Below are positions 33,877 to 42,565 of a stretch of DNA of 64,000 nucleotides, one piece after another. A model generated the notes under the pieces. That model worked only from the letters and a program-made list of their open reading frames with translations, did no database searches and had not been told where the DNA came from. Location: contig JAEUTP010000027.1 in assembly GCA_016787705.1 (NCBI GenBank), positions 310,001-374,000 on the forward strand. The letters run 5' to 3'. Positions within the stretch are counted from its first letter, which is position 1. Each line of letters opens with the position of its first letter. The translations under genes and the position numbers were made by a program. This DNA is from Bacteroidia bacterium (GTDB taxonomy: Bacteria > Bacteroidota > Bacteroidia > B-17B0 > Aurantibacillaceae).

Positions 33877-34599
33877 ATGAAAAAACGAATTGTAATTTTA
33901 GCAACATTGATATTTGGCTTAACACCATTTTGTTTTGATGCACAAGACATAAAAAAGCCTTATATTGAAGCTACCGGTTCAAGCGAAACGGAAATTGTGC
34001 CGGATGAAATATATGTTACTATTACCTTGCAGGAAAGACAGGATGGTAAAGATAAGTTAACGATAGAAAAACAGGAAGATGATCTTAAGCAAAATTTAAA
34101 AGAAATAGGTATTGATATTTCAAACTTATCTTTAAATACAGCTAATGCTGATTTTCGTAAAATAAAATCGTTAAAAAAAGATGTAGTTACTTCCAAATCA
34201 TATCTTTTAAAAGTTGGCAATGCCGAAACGGTAACAAAAGTATATGAACGCCTTGATAAAATTAATGCACATGATGCTTACATCTCTAAATTAAATCATT
34301 CAAGAATATTAGAATTTACAAAAGAGAACAGGATAAAGGCAATTAAAGCAGCAAAAGATAAAGTAGAATATCTTGCGGCGGCAGTTGGTAATCAATTAGG
34401 CGGGCCAATTCAAATTACTGAGACTATTAACTCCGTTGAAAACAATCCTTACGGAAATCCTTATAACTACAGGATGTCGAACGCGGTACAAAGTTATGGT
34501 GGAATGGAGAGTTCTGAATCTGTTGGTGATGAAATCTCTTTTAAAAAAATAAAAATCAAAGCAAGCTTTTTAGTTAAGTACGAAATTTTAAATAAATAA
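33877..34599 (+). CDS. SIMPL domain (DUF541) secreted protein
   Basis: This encodes 240 residues with a signal peptide ending near residue 22 (LTPFCFDAQD). The SIMPL core is clear: IEATGSSETEIVPDEIYVTI at about 29-48, LKEIGIDISNLS, and KAAKDKVEYLAAAVGNQLGG at about 162-181. These periplasmic proteins resemble a channel-forming fold, with no firm role. The protein ends with a strand (KIKIKASFLVKYEI). The neighbouring downstream gene starts four bases after the stop, which suggests a shared transcript with the SRPBCC and thiamine-binding-like genes. Confidence 0.88.
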   Translation: MKKRIVILATLIFGLTPFCFDAQDIKKPYIEATGSSETEIVPDEIYVTITLQERQDGKDKLTIEKQEDDLKQNLKEIGIDISNLSLNTANADFRKIKSLKKDVVTSKSYLLKVGNAETVTKVYERLDKINAHDAYISKLNHSRILEFTKENRIKAIKAAKDKVEYLAAAVGNQLGGPIQITETINSVENNPYGNPYNYRMSNAVQSYGGMESSESVGDEISFKKIKIKASFLVKYEILNK

Positions 34600-34602
34600 T
34601 CT

Positions 34603-35019
34603 GTGTCTGCATTTACAATTATCAGTGTTACCAATTCTACACAATCTTCATTAAAGAGTTTGTATGAATATTTGAGCAACTTCGAAAACTTTGGCCATAT
34701 ATTGCCAGATGATAAAGTTGAGAATTTTCAATTTACTGAGACTGAATGTTCGTTTAATATAAAAGGCATTACGCCAATGAAAATTAAAAAGGTAGAAGCA
34801 AAGCCTTACGAGTTTATTTTATTTTCAAGCGAGGGACTTGCTAAATTTAATTTTAGTTTAAAAGCTTTCTTTATTGGAGAAGCTTCGCAAAAAGGTGAAT
34901 GTAAAATTGAATTAATGGGCGATCTTAATCCCTTTATAAAAGCTATGGCCGAAAAGCCTTTAACAGCTTTAACGAATAGCATGTCATTAAAATTATCACA
35001 ATTAAAATTAGATCAATAA
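34603..35019 (+). CDS. SRPBCC-like ligand-binding fold protein
   Basis: This encodes 138 residues from a GTG start. The pattern NSTQSSLKSLYEYLSNFENF, then DDKVENFQFTETECSFNIKG and a C-terminal long helix (TALTNSMSLKLSQLKLD) fits the START/SRPBCC helix-grip fold, which binds small hydrophobic ligands. The ligand is unknown. Its last codon overlaps the next start by one base (TAATG). It is not a close copy of the SRPBCC pseudogene at 26837. Confidence 0.75.
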   Translation: MSAFTIISVTNSTQSSLKSLYEYLSNFENFGHILPDDKVENFQFTETECSFNIKGITPMKIKKVEAKPYEFILFSSEGLAKFNFSLKAFFIGEASQKGECKIELMGDLNPFIKAMAEKPLTALTNSMSLKLSQLKLDQ

Positions 35020-35300
35020 TGAAAATAAACGCAGCTATTCAATTATTGCCACTAAAAACAAACGAAGACAGGTATTCTGTTGTTGATAAAGCAATTGAAT
35101 TAATAAATAAAAGCGGTTTAAATTATAAAGTTTGTCCTTTTGAAACAGTGGTAGAAGGCATACCTGAAGATGTTTATAAATTAATCCAACAAATACAATC
35201 TGAAATTTTAAAGAATGGTTGCGATGAACTTATCCTGAATATTAAAATTCATGCAGCTAATCGCGATCTTACTTTCCAGGAGAAACTAGCAAAATACTAA
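35019..35300 (+). CDS. Thiamine-binding-like protein (MTH1187/YkoF type)
   Basis: This encodes 93 residues. The sequence INAAIQLLPLKTNEDRYSVV followed by LNYKVCPFETVVEGIPEDV and the C-terminal LTFQEKLAKY closely resembles the MTH1187 family, a ferredoxin-like fold related to thiamine-binding YkoF. It is small and cytoplasmic. A role in thiamine or hydroxymethylpyrimidine handling is inferred from the family and is not shown here. It is the third gene of the SIMPL/SRPBCC run. Confidence 0.85.
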   Translation: MKINAAIQLLPLKTNEDRYSVVDKAIELINKSGLNYKVCPFETVVEGIPEDVYKLIQQIQSEILKNGCDELILNIKIHAANRDLTFQEKLAKY

Positions 35301-35463
35301 TTTCAAATTTTTTAAGGATAAATTGTTGTGTCTGTACGCATCTCATTTCCAGTTAATTGAAATGTTTTTTTTCTTGCTTAAAAATTACCCAACCCTTTTT
35401 AGATTATTTATGTATTAGTTATTCAAAGGTCATACTTTAATAACTACCCTTAAATAATTTAAA

Positions 35464-37314
35464 ATGAAAAAAAATATAAATGTATTTCAGCAAGCAAAAA
35501 AAATAAGCTTTAAAGCTTTTTTTTTACTTACCTGTTTATTTATTATAAGCAATAGTGCAAAAGCAATATGTAATTTAAATGCAAACTTTAATTATACTGT
35601 AAATGCAAATGGTGTAGTTAATTTTGCAAGTACATCTACCGGTACGACTACTGCAACAAGCTATCAGTGGTATTTTTATCCGGGCAGCGCTTCAGGAAAT
35701 TCTGTTACACACACTTTTCAAAATAACGGAACTTATCCTGTTACATTATATTTAAATGATACATTATGTTTTGATTCAGTAACAGTTTATGTAACTGTAA
35801 ACACAAGTACCTGTAATTTAAATGCAAGTTTTAATTATACGGTTAGCGCCAATGGTGTTGTAAATTTTGCTAGTACATCAACCGGTACAACGGCTACAAC
35901 TGCATATCAATGGTATTTTTACCCAGGAAGTTTTGCAGGTTCTACAGCTACGCACATCTATCCAAACGCAGGCACGTTTCCTGTTACACTTGTTACATCT
36001 AATGGCACTTGTTACGATTCAACGCTTATTTACATAACAGTTAATACGGCTAGTTGTAATTTAAATGCCAACTTTAGTTATACGGTTGGCGCAAACGGTG
36101 TTGTAAATTTTGCAAGCACATCTACGGGTACAAATGTTTCAACAACCTACCAATGGTATTTTTCGCCAGGTAATGCTACAGGTGCAAATGTAACACATAC
36201 TTATAACAACAATGGTGTGTATGGTGTATCTTTATTTGCTAGCGACAGCAGCTGTTACGATTCACTAACAGTTTACATTACAGTTAACACTGCAACCTGT
36301 AATTTAAATGCTGGGTTTACTTACACAACCGGACCAAATGGTGTTGTAAATTTTGCAAGCACATCAACAGGAACAAATTCAGGTACCACTTATCAATGGT
36401 ATTTTTATCCGGGTTCAGCATCCGGCCCAACATCAACACATGCTTTTCTAAATAATGGTGCTTACCCTGTTACATTATGGGTAAATAACGGTAACTGTAG
36501 CGATTCAATTACCGGTTATATTTCTATTAATACAACAACATGTTATTTAAATGCTAATTTTAATTATACTGTTAACGCTAATGGTTCAGTAAATTTTGCA
36601 AACGCATCAACTGGTACAACAAATTCTACTTTTTACCAGTGGTATTTTTACCCCGGTGCAGCTACCGGACAAACAACTACACATAATTATACCAGCAATG
36701 GTACGTATCCTGTAACATTATATTTAAGCGATTCTTTATGTACAGATTCAATTACAAAATATATTACTATTAGTAACCTGGGTTGTAATATTAATGCCGG
36801 CTTTACCTATACGGTTGCTCCAAACGGCGTAGTGCATTTTGCAAGTACAACAACCGGGGCAAGCCCATTGGCAACTTATTATTGGTGGTTTGGCGATCAA
36901 TTCTCGGCTACAGGTTCAACGGTAACACATACTTACAGTATATTAGGTCAATACGTAGTTACTTTGCATGTGTTCGATTCACTTTGTAATGATTCTACTT
37001 TTATAGTTATAAATACCGGGGCAGTATCGGGCATAAAAAAGAACAATACTATAAACACATCTGTTAAAGTTTATCCAAATCCTAACATAGGAGAATTTAA
37101 TATTACTTTAAATGGAATTGAAATGGATTCCAAAGTGATTGAAGTTTTAATTTATAATACTTTGGGTCAGGTTGTTTTCAAAGGCAATTATGAGAATACA
37201 AATGGTGAGATCAATAAAAAGATCAGGATCGAAGATCTGCCGGATGGCACATACATCTTGAGGCTTAATAATGGCTCACAAAGTAATACCTCGCGACTGA
37301 TCATTCAAAATTAG
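35464..37314 (+). CDS. Secreted repeat protein with six PKD-like modules and a type A T9SS signal
   Basis: This encodes 616 residues. A signal peptide ends near residue 34 (IISNSAKA). Six modules of exactly 81 residues begin at residues 36, 117, 198, 279, 360 and 441, each starting with C-x-[LI]-N-A and running through a beta-sandwich of PKD type (YQWYFYPG; WWFGDQFSATG in the last). The C-terminal 85 residues contain VKVYPNPNIGEFNI and LPDGTYILRLNNG, the type A T9SS sorting signal that sends the protein through the outer membrane. It is probably a surface protein, perhaps an adhesin. Two cysteines per module, near its start and end, could form a disulphide. Confidence 0.9.
   Translation: MKKNINVFQQAKKISFKAFFLLTCLFIISNSAKAICNLNANFNYTVNANGVVNFASTSTGTTTATSYQWYFYPGSASGNSVTHTFQNNGTYPVTLYLNDTLCFDSVTVYVTVNTSTCNLNASFNYTVSANGVVNFASTSTGTTATTAYQWYFYPGSFAGSTATHIYPNAGTFPVTLVTSNGTCYDSTLIYITVNTASCNLNANFSYTVGANGVVNFASTSTGTNVSTTYQWYFSPGNATGANVTHTYNNNGVYGVSLFASDSSCYDSLTVYITVNTATCNLNAGFTYTTGPNGVVNFASTSTGTNSGTTYQWYFYPGSASGPTSTHAFLNNGAYPVTLWVNNGNCSDSITGYISINTTTCYLNANFNYTVNANGSVNFANASTGTTNSTFYQWYFYPGAATGQTTTHNYTSNGTYPVTLYLSDSLCTDSITKYITISNLGCNINAGFTYTVAPNGVVHFASTTTGASPLATYYWWFGDQFSATGSTVTHTYSILGQYVVTLHVFDSLCNDSTFIVINTGAVSGIKKNNTINTSVKVYPNPNIGEFNITLNGIEMDSKVIEVLIYNTLGQVVFKGNYENTNGEINKKIRIEDLPDGTYILRLNNGSQSNTSRLIIQN
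35569..37026 (+). repeat. Six in-register 243-bp coding repeats
   Basis: Units start at 35569, 35812, 36055, 36298, 36541 and 36784, each 243 bp, or 81 codons, with no length change. DNA identity is partial, so the copies are diverged. Confidence 0.85.
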
Positions 37315-37333
37315 TTATTAATGGTCACAACAA

Positions 37334-37370
37334 ACAAAGGCTGCTCTTAATAGAGTGGCTTTTGTGTTTT
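37334..37370. terminator. Probable terminator between convergent genes
   Basis: A 14-bp stem with three G-U pairs (arms at 37334-37347 and 37352-37367) is followed by a T-rich stretch on the plus strand. It lies between the repeat protein gene and the convergent thioesterase gene. Confidence 0.55.
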
Positions 37371-37806
37371 AATAACCAGCCTTTAAAGCATCATAAGCAT
37401 TAAATGTACCTAATGCTTTTGCAATTAGTTTGTTTTCGCGGTTAACACAAAAAACATCGCAACTAATAATTAATAAACGATTACCTTTTTGTTCAACTTT
37501 ACCTTTGGCAACCAATTGATCATTTAAAAATGCAGGAGCTAAAAAATTTGTTTTGTATTCAACGGTGCTTACAACTTTTTTTTCTTTATAAACAGAAGAA
37601 AGACCGGCAACGCCCAATGCCCCATCAATTAATGCGGCAATTACCCCACCATGAACTGCATGAGGTGTTGCTAAATGATCTTTTTTTATAGTGATGAAAT
37701 AATCGACCTTACCTTCGCTAACGATCTTAAAATCCATTCCAATTAACTTACCAAAAAAATTATTGGTAATATAACTTTCTATCAGGTTTCTCTCTTCCGT
37801 TTTCAT
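37369..37806 (-). CDS. PaaI family thioesterase (hotdog fold)
   Basis: This encodes 145 residues. The motif HAVHGGVIAALIDGALGVAG at about 46-65 is the hotdog helix of the PaaI family, with the catalytic aspartate in ALIDGA. KNFLAPAFLN-like sequence (YKTNFLAPAFLNDQLVAKGK) forms the adjacent strand. It hydrolyses aryl- or acyl-CoA thioesters; the substrate is not evident. The gene lies 5 bp after the DUF4249 gene on the same strand, so it may be the last gene of the TonB receptor operon. Confidence 0.88.
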   Translation of the reverse strand: MKTEERNLIESYITNNFFGKLIGMDFKIVSEGKVDYFITIKKDHLATPHAVHGGVIAALIDGALGVAGLSSVYKEKKVVSTVEYKTNFLAPAFLNDQLVAKGKVEQKGNRLLIISCDVFCVNRENKLIAKALGTFNAYDALKAGY

Positions 37807-37811
37807 TTTTA

Positions 37812-38672
37812 TTATGGTGTATCTGGAATTATGATTGTATCGTAAGCCGGCGCATAGCCCACAAAGGCCCCAAACACTTCCTGGTTGCCATCAAACATAC
37901 TTTTAATATTTGATGGTGCACTAAATGGGTTGCTGTTACTGGTTTTATTTTGGTAATAGGTGTTCCAAAAATCATATTCTCTTCTACCGATCTTACATAA
38001 TTTTACAACTACGGTATCGCCGCGCTTAAAATAACCTCTTTCGGGATCATCACGGTACTCTTGTATGGCATTTGGTTGCGGCCCTCTGTCATAAGAAAAA
38101 TCAAACGTTTTTCCATCAATGAATTTATCTTCAAATACTGAAAAGAATGGCGCGGCATAAAATTGATCACGACCTAAACGTTTCGCATACCAGCGATAAC
38201 AATCTCCGGAGCCTAAAGGCTCAGAAAACGTTTGCCACATTAAGCCTAAAGTATCCTGTTCTCCTTTAAAGTATAAACTGTCAAGAGGTGCAGGATTTAA
38301 AATGCTAGTGTTGGTTTCATATGTTTTACCGGCAACTGTTACCTTAATAGTATAGTTTTTACCTTGTTGGCCAATTAATTTAAAACCTAAATATAAGTAA
38401 CCTGTATTTGGATCTACTTCTTTTAAAGTATCAATGATAGTTCCATCAGTAACTGTCACAAAAGCACCTTTAATAAAACTTTTCTCGGGTGCGGTATAAT
38501 CAAAGTCTCCAAAGTAAGGAACAGAGTAAGAGAGAAAAACAACAGCGGCGCTACCAGTTTCTATGGAAGCCTCAACAACTACTTTTTGTTTGTATTCAGG
38601 TAATTTTAATTTTACATCTTTCCGGCAGGAATAAAGCGTAAAAAAAATAAATATGTAAATACAATGTTTCAT
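37812..38672 (-). CDS. DUF4249 lipoprotein, partner of the TonB receptor
   Basis: This encodes 286 residues. The N-terminus (CIYIFIFFTLYSCRKDVKLK) has a lipobox-like ending at Cys16, so the protein is probably a surface or periplasmic lipoprotein. The beta-rich body (KQKVVVEASIETGSAAVVFL) fits DUF4249, a family regularly encoded next to TonB-dependent receptors in Bacteroidota. Its start overlaps the receptor stop by one base, indicating co-expression. By analogy it may capture the ligand for the receptor; the ligand is unknown. Confidence 0.88.
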   Translation of the reverse strand: MKHCIYIFIFFTLYSCRKDVKLKLPEYKQKVVVEASIETGSAAVVFLSYSVPYFGDFDYTAPEKSFIKGAFVTVTDGTIIDTLKEVDPNTGYLYLGFKLIGQQGKNYTIKVTVAGKTYETNTSILNPAPLDSLYFKGEQDTLGLMWQTFSEPLGSGDCYRWYAKRLGRDQFYAAPFFSVFEDKFIDGKTFDFSYDRGPQPNAIQEYRDDPERGYFKRGDTVVVKLCKIGRREYDFWNTYYQNKTSNSNPFSAPSNIKSMFDGNQEVFGAFVGYAPAYDTIIIPDTP

Positions 38673-41131
38673 TAAAATTTAAAGTTCCATGTTAAGCTTG
38701 GTAATATTGGAAATAGTGATACTTGTTTTGCACCCACTTTTAAAGTTCCTTTCGTAAAATCACCTTCACGTGTTAAATAAATAAAGTACGGATTGTAACG
38801 GTTATATACATTAAACAAACTTAATGTAAAACTGTTGCTGAAATTTTTAGCCCATTTTTTTGTAACAACAATGTTTGTTGTATCTTTTCCTTCTGTTTTA
38901 TATTTTTCAAGTAAAACCTGTTTTCTTTTTTCTAATTTTTTTTGCCTGTCGGGAGTAAAGGTCAAATTCAAATCCATACGATGATAGGGAATGAATTGAT
39001 AAGAATTTCTTAAGCCGTAATCGTTACTTAAGCTACCTTCATACAAAAAGAAACCGTTTGGCAAAGTACCGCGATTGCCTGAACCATAAACCCAAACCAT
39101 ACCAAAATTCCATCTTTTATTGGCATCGTAGGTTAATGCTAAAGATGCATCATGTCTTCGGTCGTATTTGGCTAAAAATTTCTCTCCATAATTTATTTCT
39201 TTAAACTGTCTCCATGTCCATGAAAGTGTATATCCTATCCATCCTGTAAATTTTCCAACATTCTTTTTTACAAAAAACTCGGCACCATAAGCCCAGCCTT
39301 TTCCAAATGTAAATGCATTATCCGGGTTATCAAAAACATTATCAGCGGGCTGAGCACCTTCTTTGTATTCTATTTGATTGCTCATAGTTTTATAGTATAC
39401 TTCCACGCTTGTTTCAAACATATTTTCTTTAAAATTTTTAAAAAAGCCAAAAGCATATTGATTAGATTCCTGTGGTTTTATTACTTCTGTACAAGGCATC
39501 CACACATCGGTTGGTAAACTTACAGAAGAGATTGAAGCAAGGTGTATGTATTGAAAGTTTCGTGTATAAGAAGCTTTTAAAGAAGACGTTGGTGTTAATG
39601 AATAACGGGCAGAAAATCTTGGCTCAAGGCCATTATAATTTGCAACTATTTCATTCGTTTTATAAGTAACGGTATCATTTATCTTTCCAAAGGCGTCTTT
39701 TTTATAGCGCGTAAACGGACCAACCTGTGTAAAATTGCCAAAGCGCAAGCCTGCATTTATTTTAAAGTTTTGGGTAATATCCCAATCATCGCTCACATAA
39801 ATTGCGGCATCGTGAGCATACAATTTTATTGTTTTACCAAGATCAAAAGTAGTTTCGCCTTGTTTGGCACTTACACTTGTTGGTACAAATACATGAAAAA
39901 TATAATTAGCCCCCACTTTAATATTATGACGCGAGTTAGGAAAAAAATTAAGATCGTATTTTAAATTATAATCGGTAATGCCTGATTTTATGATCACCTC
40001 AAAATCATCCTGCACAGCACCAAAACTAAAATCGTAATTGGTAAATACCGCCGACATGTTTGAAAATAGTTTGGAATTAAAAATATGGTTCCATCTTAAA
40101 CATCCTGAAGCGTTTCCCCATGGGATCTTTGTTTTAAAATCTCCTTCTACATCCGTAAATAAAAATTTATCGCGTCCATAATACCCACTTAAAAATAATC
40201 GATTTTTTTCGTTGATAATGTAATTTAGCTTTGCATTCAGGTCATAAAAGAAATAAGAAGTGCCTTTAAAGTCGGATTTTTCTATCCATGGTTTTGCCAA
40301 AACATCAACATAAGTGCGGCGTCCACTAATTATAAAAGAGCCTCTATTTTTTACAAGTGGCCCCTGAATGGTAAGTCGTGATGCAATTACACCAATGCCA
40401 CCTTCAACCTGAAAATGTTGATTATTACCATCTTTCATACTTATATCCAAAACGGATGATAAGCGTCCGCCATATTGCGCCGGCATACCGCCTTTAATTA
40501 GATTTACATTTTTTATAGCATCACCATTAAATACAGAAAAGAAACCTAACAGGTGAGAAGCGTTATAAATTGGAGCTTCATCCAGTAAAATTAAATTCTG
40601 ATCCGGCCCGCCACCACGCACATAAAAACCTGTATTACCGTCGCCCGCATTTTTTACACCGGGCAAAAGCTGTATGGTTTTTAAAATATCTACTTCACCC
40701 ATAAAAGCCGGGATCTTTTTTATCTCGGCCATATCTAATTGTACGCTGCTCATCTGCGTATTTTTTACATTTTGATCTGCAGCTTTAGTGCTAACTTCAA
40801 CTTCATTTAATTGTGTTTCTGCCGGAGAAAAAGAAATATTAAGCGTTGTGTTTTTATCAAGATCAATTTCCCGGGTAATTGTTTTATAACCAATATAGGA
40901 GATAATCAAAGTGTATTTGCCCTTTGGTGCAGACAGAGAGAAAAAACCATATTGATTTGTAGAAACAACTTTATTAACTTCTTTCAAAAAAATGGTTGCT
41001 CCAATAACAGTCTCACCGTTTGAAGCATCTTTTACACTTCCGCCAACCGAAAAATTTTGGGACAAGGCAGAAACTGCAATAAGCAAAAAAGCAAATATGA
41101 AATAGTTTCTCAAGGCCTGTAAAAATAACAA
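38672..41131 (-). CDS. TonB-dependent receptor with carboxypeptidase-like N-terminal domain
   Basis: This encodes 819 residues. A TTG at 41113 giving MRNYFIFAFLLIAVSALSQ is an alternative start with a better signal peptide. A carboxypeptidase-D regulatory-like domain spans about 26-105 (GGSVKDASNGETVIGATIFL). The plug follows with LPGVKNAGDGNTGFYVRGGG and GGMPAQYGGRLSSVLDI, then a 22-strand barrel ending in an aromatic strand (LPSLTWNFKF). There is no SusD partner; the DUF4249 gene follows instead. This pair imports an unidentified ligand across the outer membrane using TonB energy. Confidence 0.93.
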   Translation of the reverse strand: MLFLQALRNYFIFAFLLIAVSALSQNFSVGGSVKDASNGETVIGATIFLKEVNKVVSTNQYGFFSLSAPKGKYTLIISYIGYKTITREIDLDKNTTLNISFSPAETQLNEVEVSTKAADQNVKNTQMSSVQLDMAEIKKIPAFMGEVDILKTIQLLPGVKNAGDGNTGFYVRGGGPDQNLILLDEAPIYNASHLLGFFSVFNGDAIKNVNLIKGGMPAQYGGRLSSVLDISMKDGNNQHFQVEGGIGVIASRLTIQGPLVKNRGSFIISGRRTYVDVLAKPWIEKSDFKGTSYFFYDLNAKLNYIINEKNRLFLSGYYGRDKFLFTDVEGDFKTKIPWGNASGCLRWNHIFNSKLFSNMSAVFTNYDFSFGAVQDDFEVIIKSGITDYNLKYDLNFFPNSRHNIKVGANYIFHVFVPTSVSAKQGETTFDLGKTIKLYAHDAAIYVSDDWDITQNFKINAGLRFGNFTQVGPFTRYKKDAFGKINDTVTYKTNEIVANYNGLEPRFSARYSLTPTSSLKASYTRNFQYIHLASISSVSLPTDVWMPCTEVIKPQESNQYAFGFFKNFKENMFETSVEVYYKTMSNQIEYKEGAQPADNVFDNPDNAFTFGKGWAYGAEFFVKKNVGKFTGWIGYTLSWTWRQFKEINYGEKFLAKYDRRHDASLALTYDANKRWNFGMVWVYGSGNRGTLPNGFFLYEGSLSNDYGLRNSYQFIPYHRMDLNLTFTPDRQKKLEKRKQVLLEKYKTEGKDTTNIVVTKKWAKNFSNSFTLSLFNVYNRYNPYFIYLTREGDFTKGTLKVGAKQVSLFPILPSLTWNFKF

Positions 41132-41190
41132 ATTAAGAGGGTTTATTAAAAAATATAAGCATGGGTGGATGTTAATTATTGTTAGCTTGA

Positions 41191-41227
41191 TAAGTTACAT
41201 TTTTGTAAGTTACATTTTTGTTACTTA
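41191..41227 (+). repeat. Tandem 15-bp repeats upstream of the AAA ATPase gene
   Basis: TAAGTTACATTTTTG occurs twice in tandem (41191-41205 and 41206-41220) followed by TTACTTA. The composite TGTAAGTTACA, 5 bp, GTTACTT at 41204-41226 is repeated downstream of the ATPase gene at 42391-42413. Confidence 0.7.
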
Positions 41228-41250
41228 TATTTGAATGTAATTTAATAAGC

Positions 41251-42384
41251 ATGGAAACAGCCCCTTTTGTTTTTGGGAAAATAGTGAGCGGCCAGGATTT
41301 TACCAATCGCCAGATAGAAACGGATCGGTTATTACAAAATTTTAATAATGGCATTAATACTATTCTTATATCTCCGCGTAGATGGGGTAAATCATCTTTG
41401 GTAAAAAAGGCTACGGAGCAAAGTAAACGAAAAAACCCGAAATTGGTATTTTGTTATATTGATCTGTTCAATATTCGCACCGAGCAGGAGTTTTACGAAT
41501 CATACATCCGTGAACTGATTAAAGTTACTTCTACCAAATGGGAAGAACGTATACGTATAGGTAAACAATTATTTAAGAAGATTATTCCGCAGTTCTCAGT
41601 TGGTATCGACCCCATGAACGATCTTTCTATTGCTTTAGATTGGAAAGAAGTAAAAAAAGGTACTGAAGAGATATTAGATCTGGCAGAGAATATTTGTAAG
41701 ACAAAAAAAATTAAAGTGGTTGTATGTATTGATGAGTTTCAGAATATTTCTTTTTTTGATGAGCCGTTGGCTTTTCAAAAAAAATTAAGAGCACATTGGC
41801 AACACCATAAAAATACCTCTTATTGTTTGTATGGCAGCAAACGCCATTTATTAATGGATATTTTTTCGAGTACCGCAATGCCTTTTTATAAATTTGGCGA
41901 TGTTATTTTTTTAGAAAAAATAAAAGAACACTATTGGGTAAATTTTATAACAAAGCGGTTTATTGATACACGAAAAAAAATTGATAAGCCTTTAGCCGAG
42001 CGAATAGCCCGGTTAATGGAAAACCATCCTTATTTTGTGCAGCAATTGGCACAGCAGATTTGGCTGATATCCAAGCGTGTTTGCACGGATAAGGATATTG
42101 ATAAGGCTTTAGAGAACTTAATGTTACAAAACAGCATCCTTTTTCAAAGGGAAACGGATAATCTTACCAATAATCAATTAAATTACTTACGCGCTTTAAT
42201 TGCAGGCGCTACACAATTAAGTTCGAAAGAAACTATGCAGACCTATAAATTGGGTACATCGGCTAATGTTTTAAGGATAAAAGAAGGACTTGAAAATAAA
42301 GAAGTAATAGATACCGTTGGGCCAGAAATAGAATTCATAGACCCTTTATTTAAAATGTGGTTACAACAAATATATTTTAAGTAA
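41251..42384 (+). CDS. AAA-type ATPase (archaeal-type ATPase domain family)
   Basis: This encodes 377 residues from the ATG at 41251; an upstream frame from 41218 runs through the repeat region and is not favoured. Walker A is SPRRWGKSS at 41-49 and Walker B is VVVCIDEF at about 156-163. This is the PF01637-type family of standalone ATPases, often with a C-terminal winged helix (here YKLGTSANVLRIKEGLENKE) that suggests DNA or protein binding. Partner and function are unknown. The stop codon lies inside a repeat related to that before the gene. Confidence 0.85.
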   Translation: METAPFVFGKIVSGQDFTNRQIETDRLLQNFNNGINTILISPRRWGKSSLVKKATEQSKRKNPKLVFCYIDLFNIRTEQEFYESYIRELIKVTSTKWEERIRIGKQLFKKIIPQFSVGIDPMNDLSIALDWKEVKKGTEEILDLAENICKTKKIKVVVCIDEFQNISFFDEPLAFQKKLRAHWQHHKNTSYCLYGSKRHLLMDIFSSTAMPFYKFGDVIFLEKIKEHYWVNFITKRFIDTRKKIDKPLAERIARLMENHPYFVQQLAQQIWLISKRVCTDKDIDKALENLMLQNSILFQRETDNLTNNQLNYLRALIAGATQLSSKETMQTYKLGTSANVLRIKEGLENKEVIDTVGPEIEFIDPLFKMWLQQIYFK

Positions 42385-42413
42385 CATTCATGTAAGTTAC
42401 ACAAATGTTACTT
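42381..42413 (+). repeat. Repeat downstream of the AAA ATPase gene
   Basis: TGTAAGTTACA, 5 bp, GTTACTT (42391-42413) matches the upstream copy in the same orientation. An inverted pair AAGTAACA (42379-42386) and TGTTACTT (42406-42413) frames it. It overlaps the ATPase stop codon. Confidence 0.65.
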
Positions 42414-42565
42414 TTTTATACAAAATGTTTTAAAATATGTATAATCTTTTTAAATATTTTGTATTTACGAGTTGAAAGAGTTTGTTTAGCTAAGATTTAA
42501 ACGGTTTCACCGAAAAGTTTTGTATATATACTTATTTATTTTATATTTTTACATCTCTAAGAATT

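Noticed and set aside
35569..37026. Regular repeats as a possible CRISPR array
   Set aside because: The 243-bp units are coding, in frame and diverged, with no short spacers between identical repeats.
41191..42413. An insertion sequence around the ATPase gene
   Set aside because: No transposase and no inverted terminal repeats of the usual kind were seen. The flanking copies are direct and only partly identical, so the mobile-unit idea stays a hypothesis.
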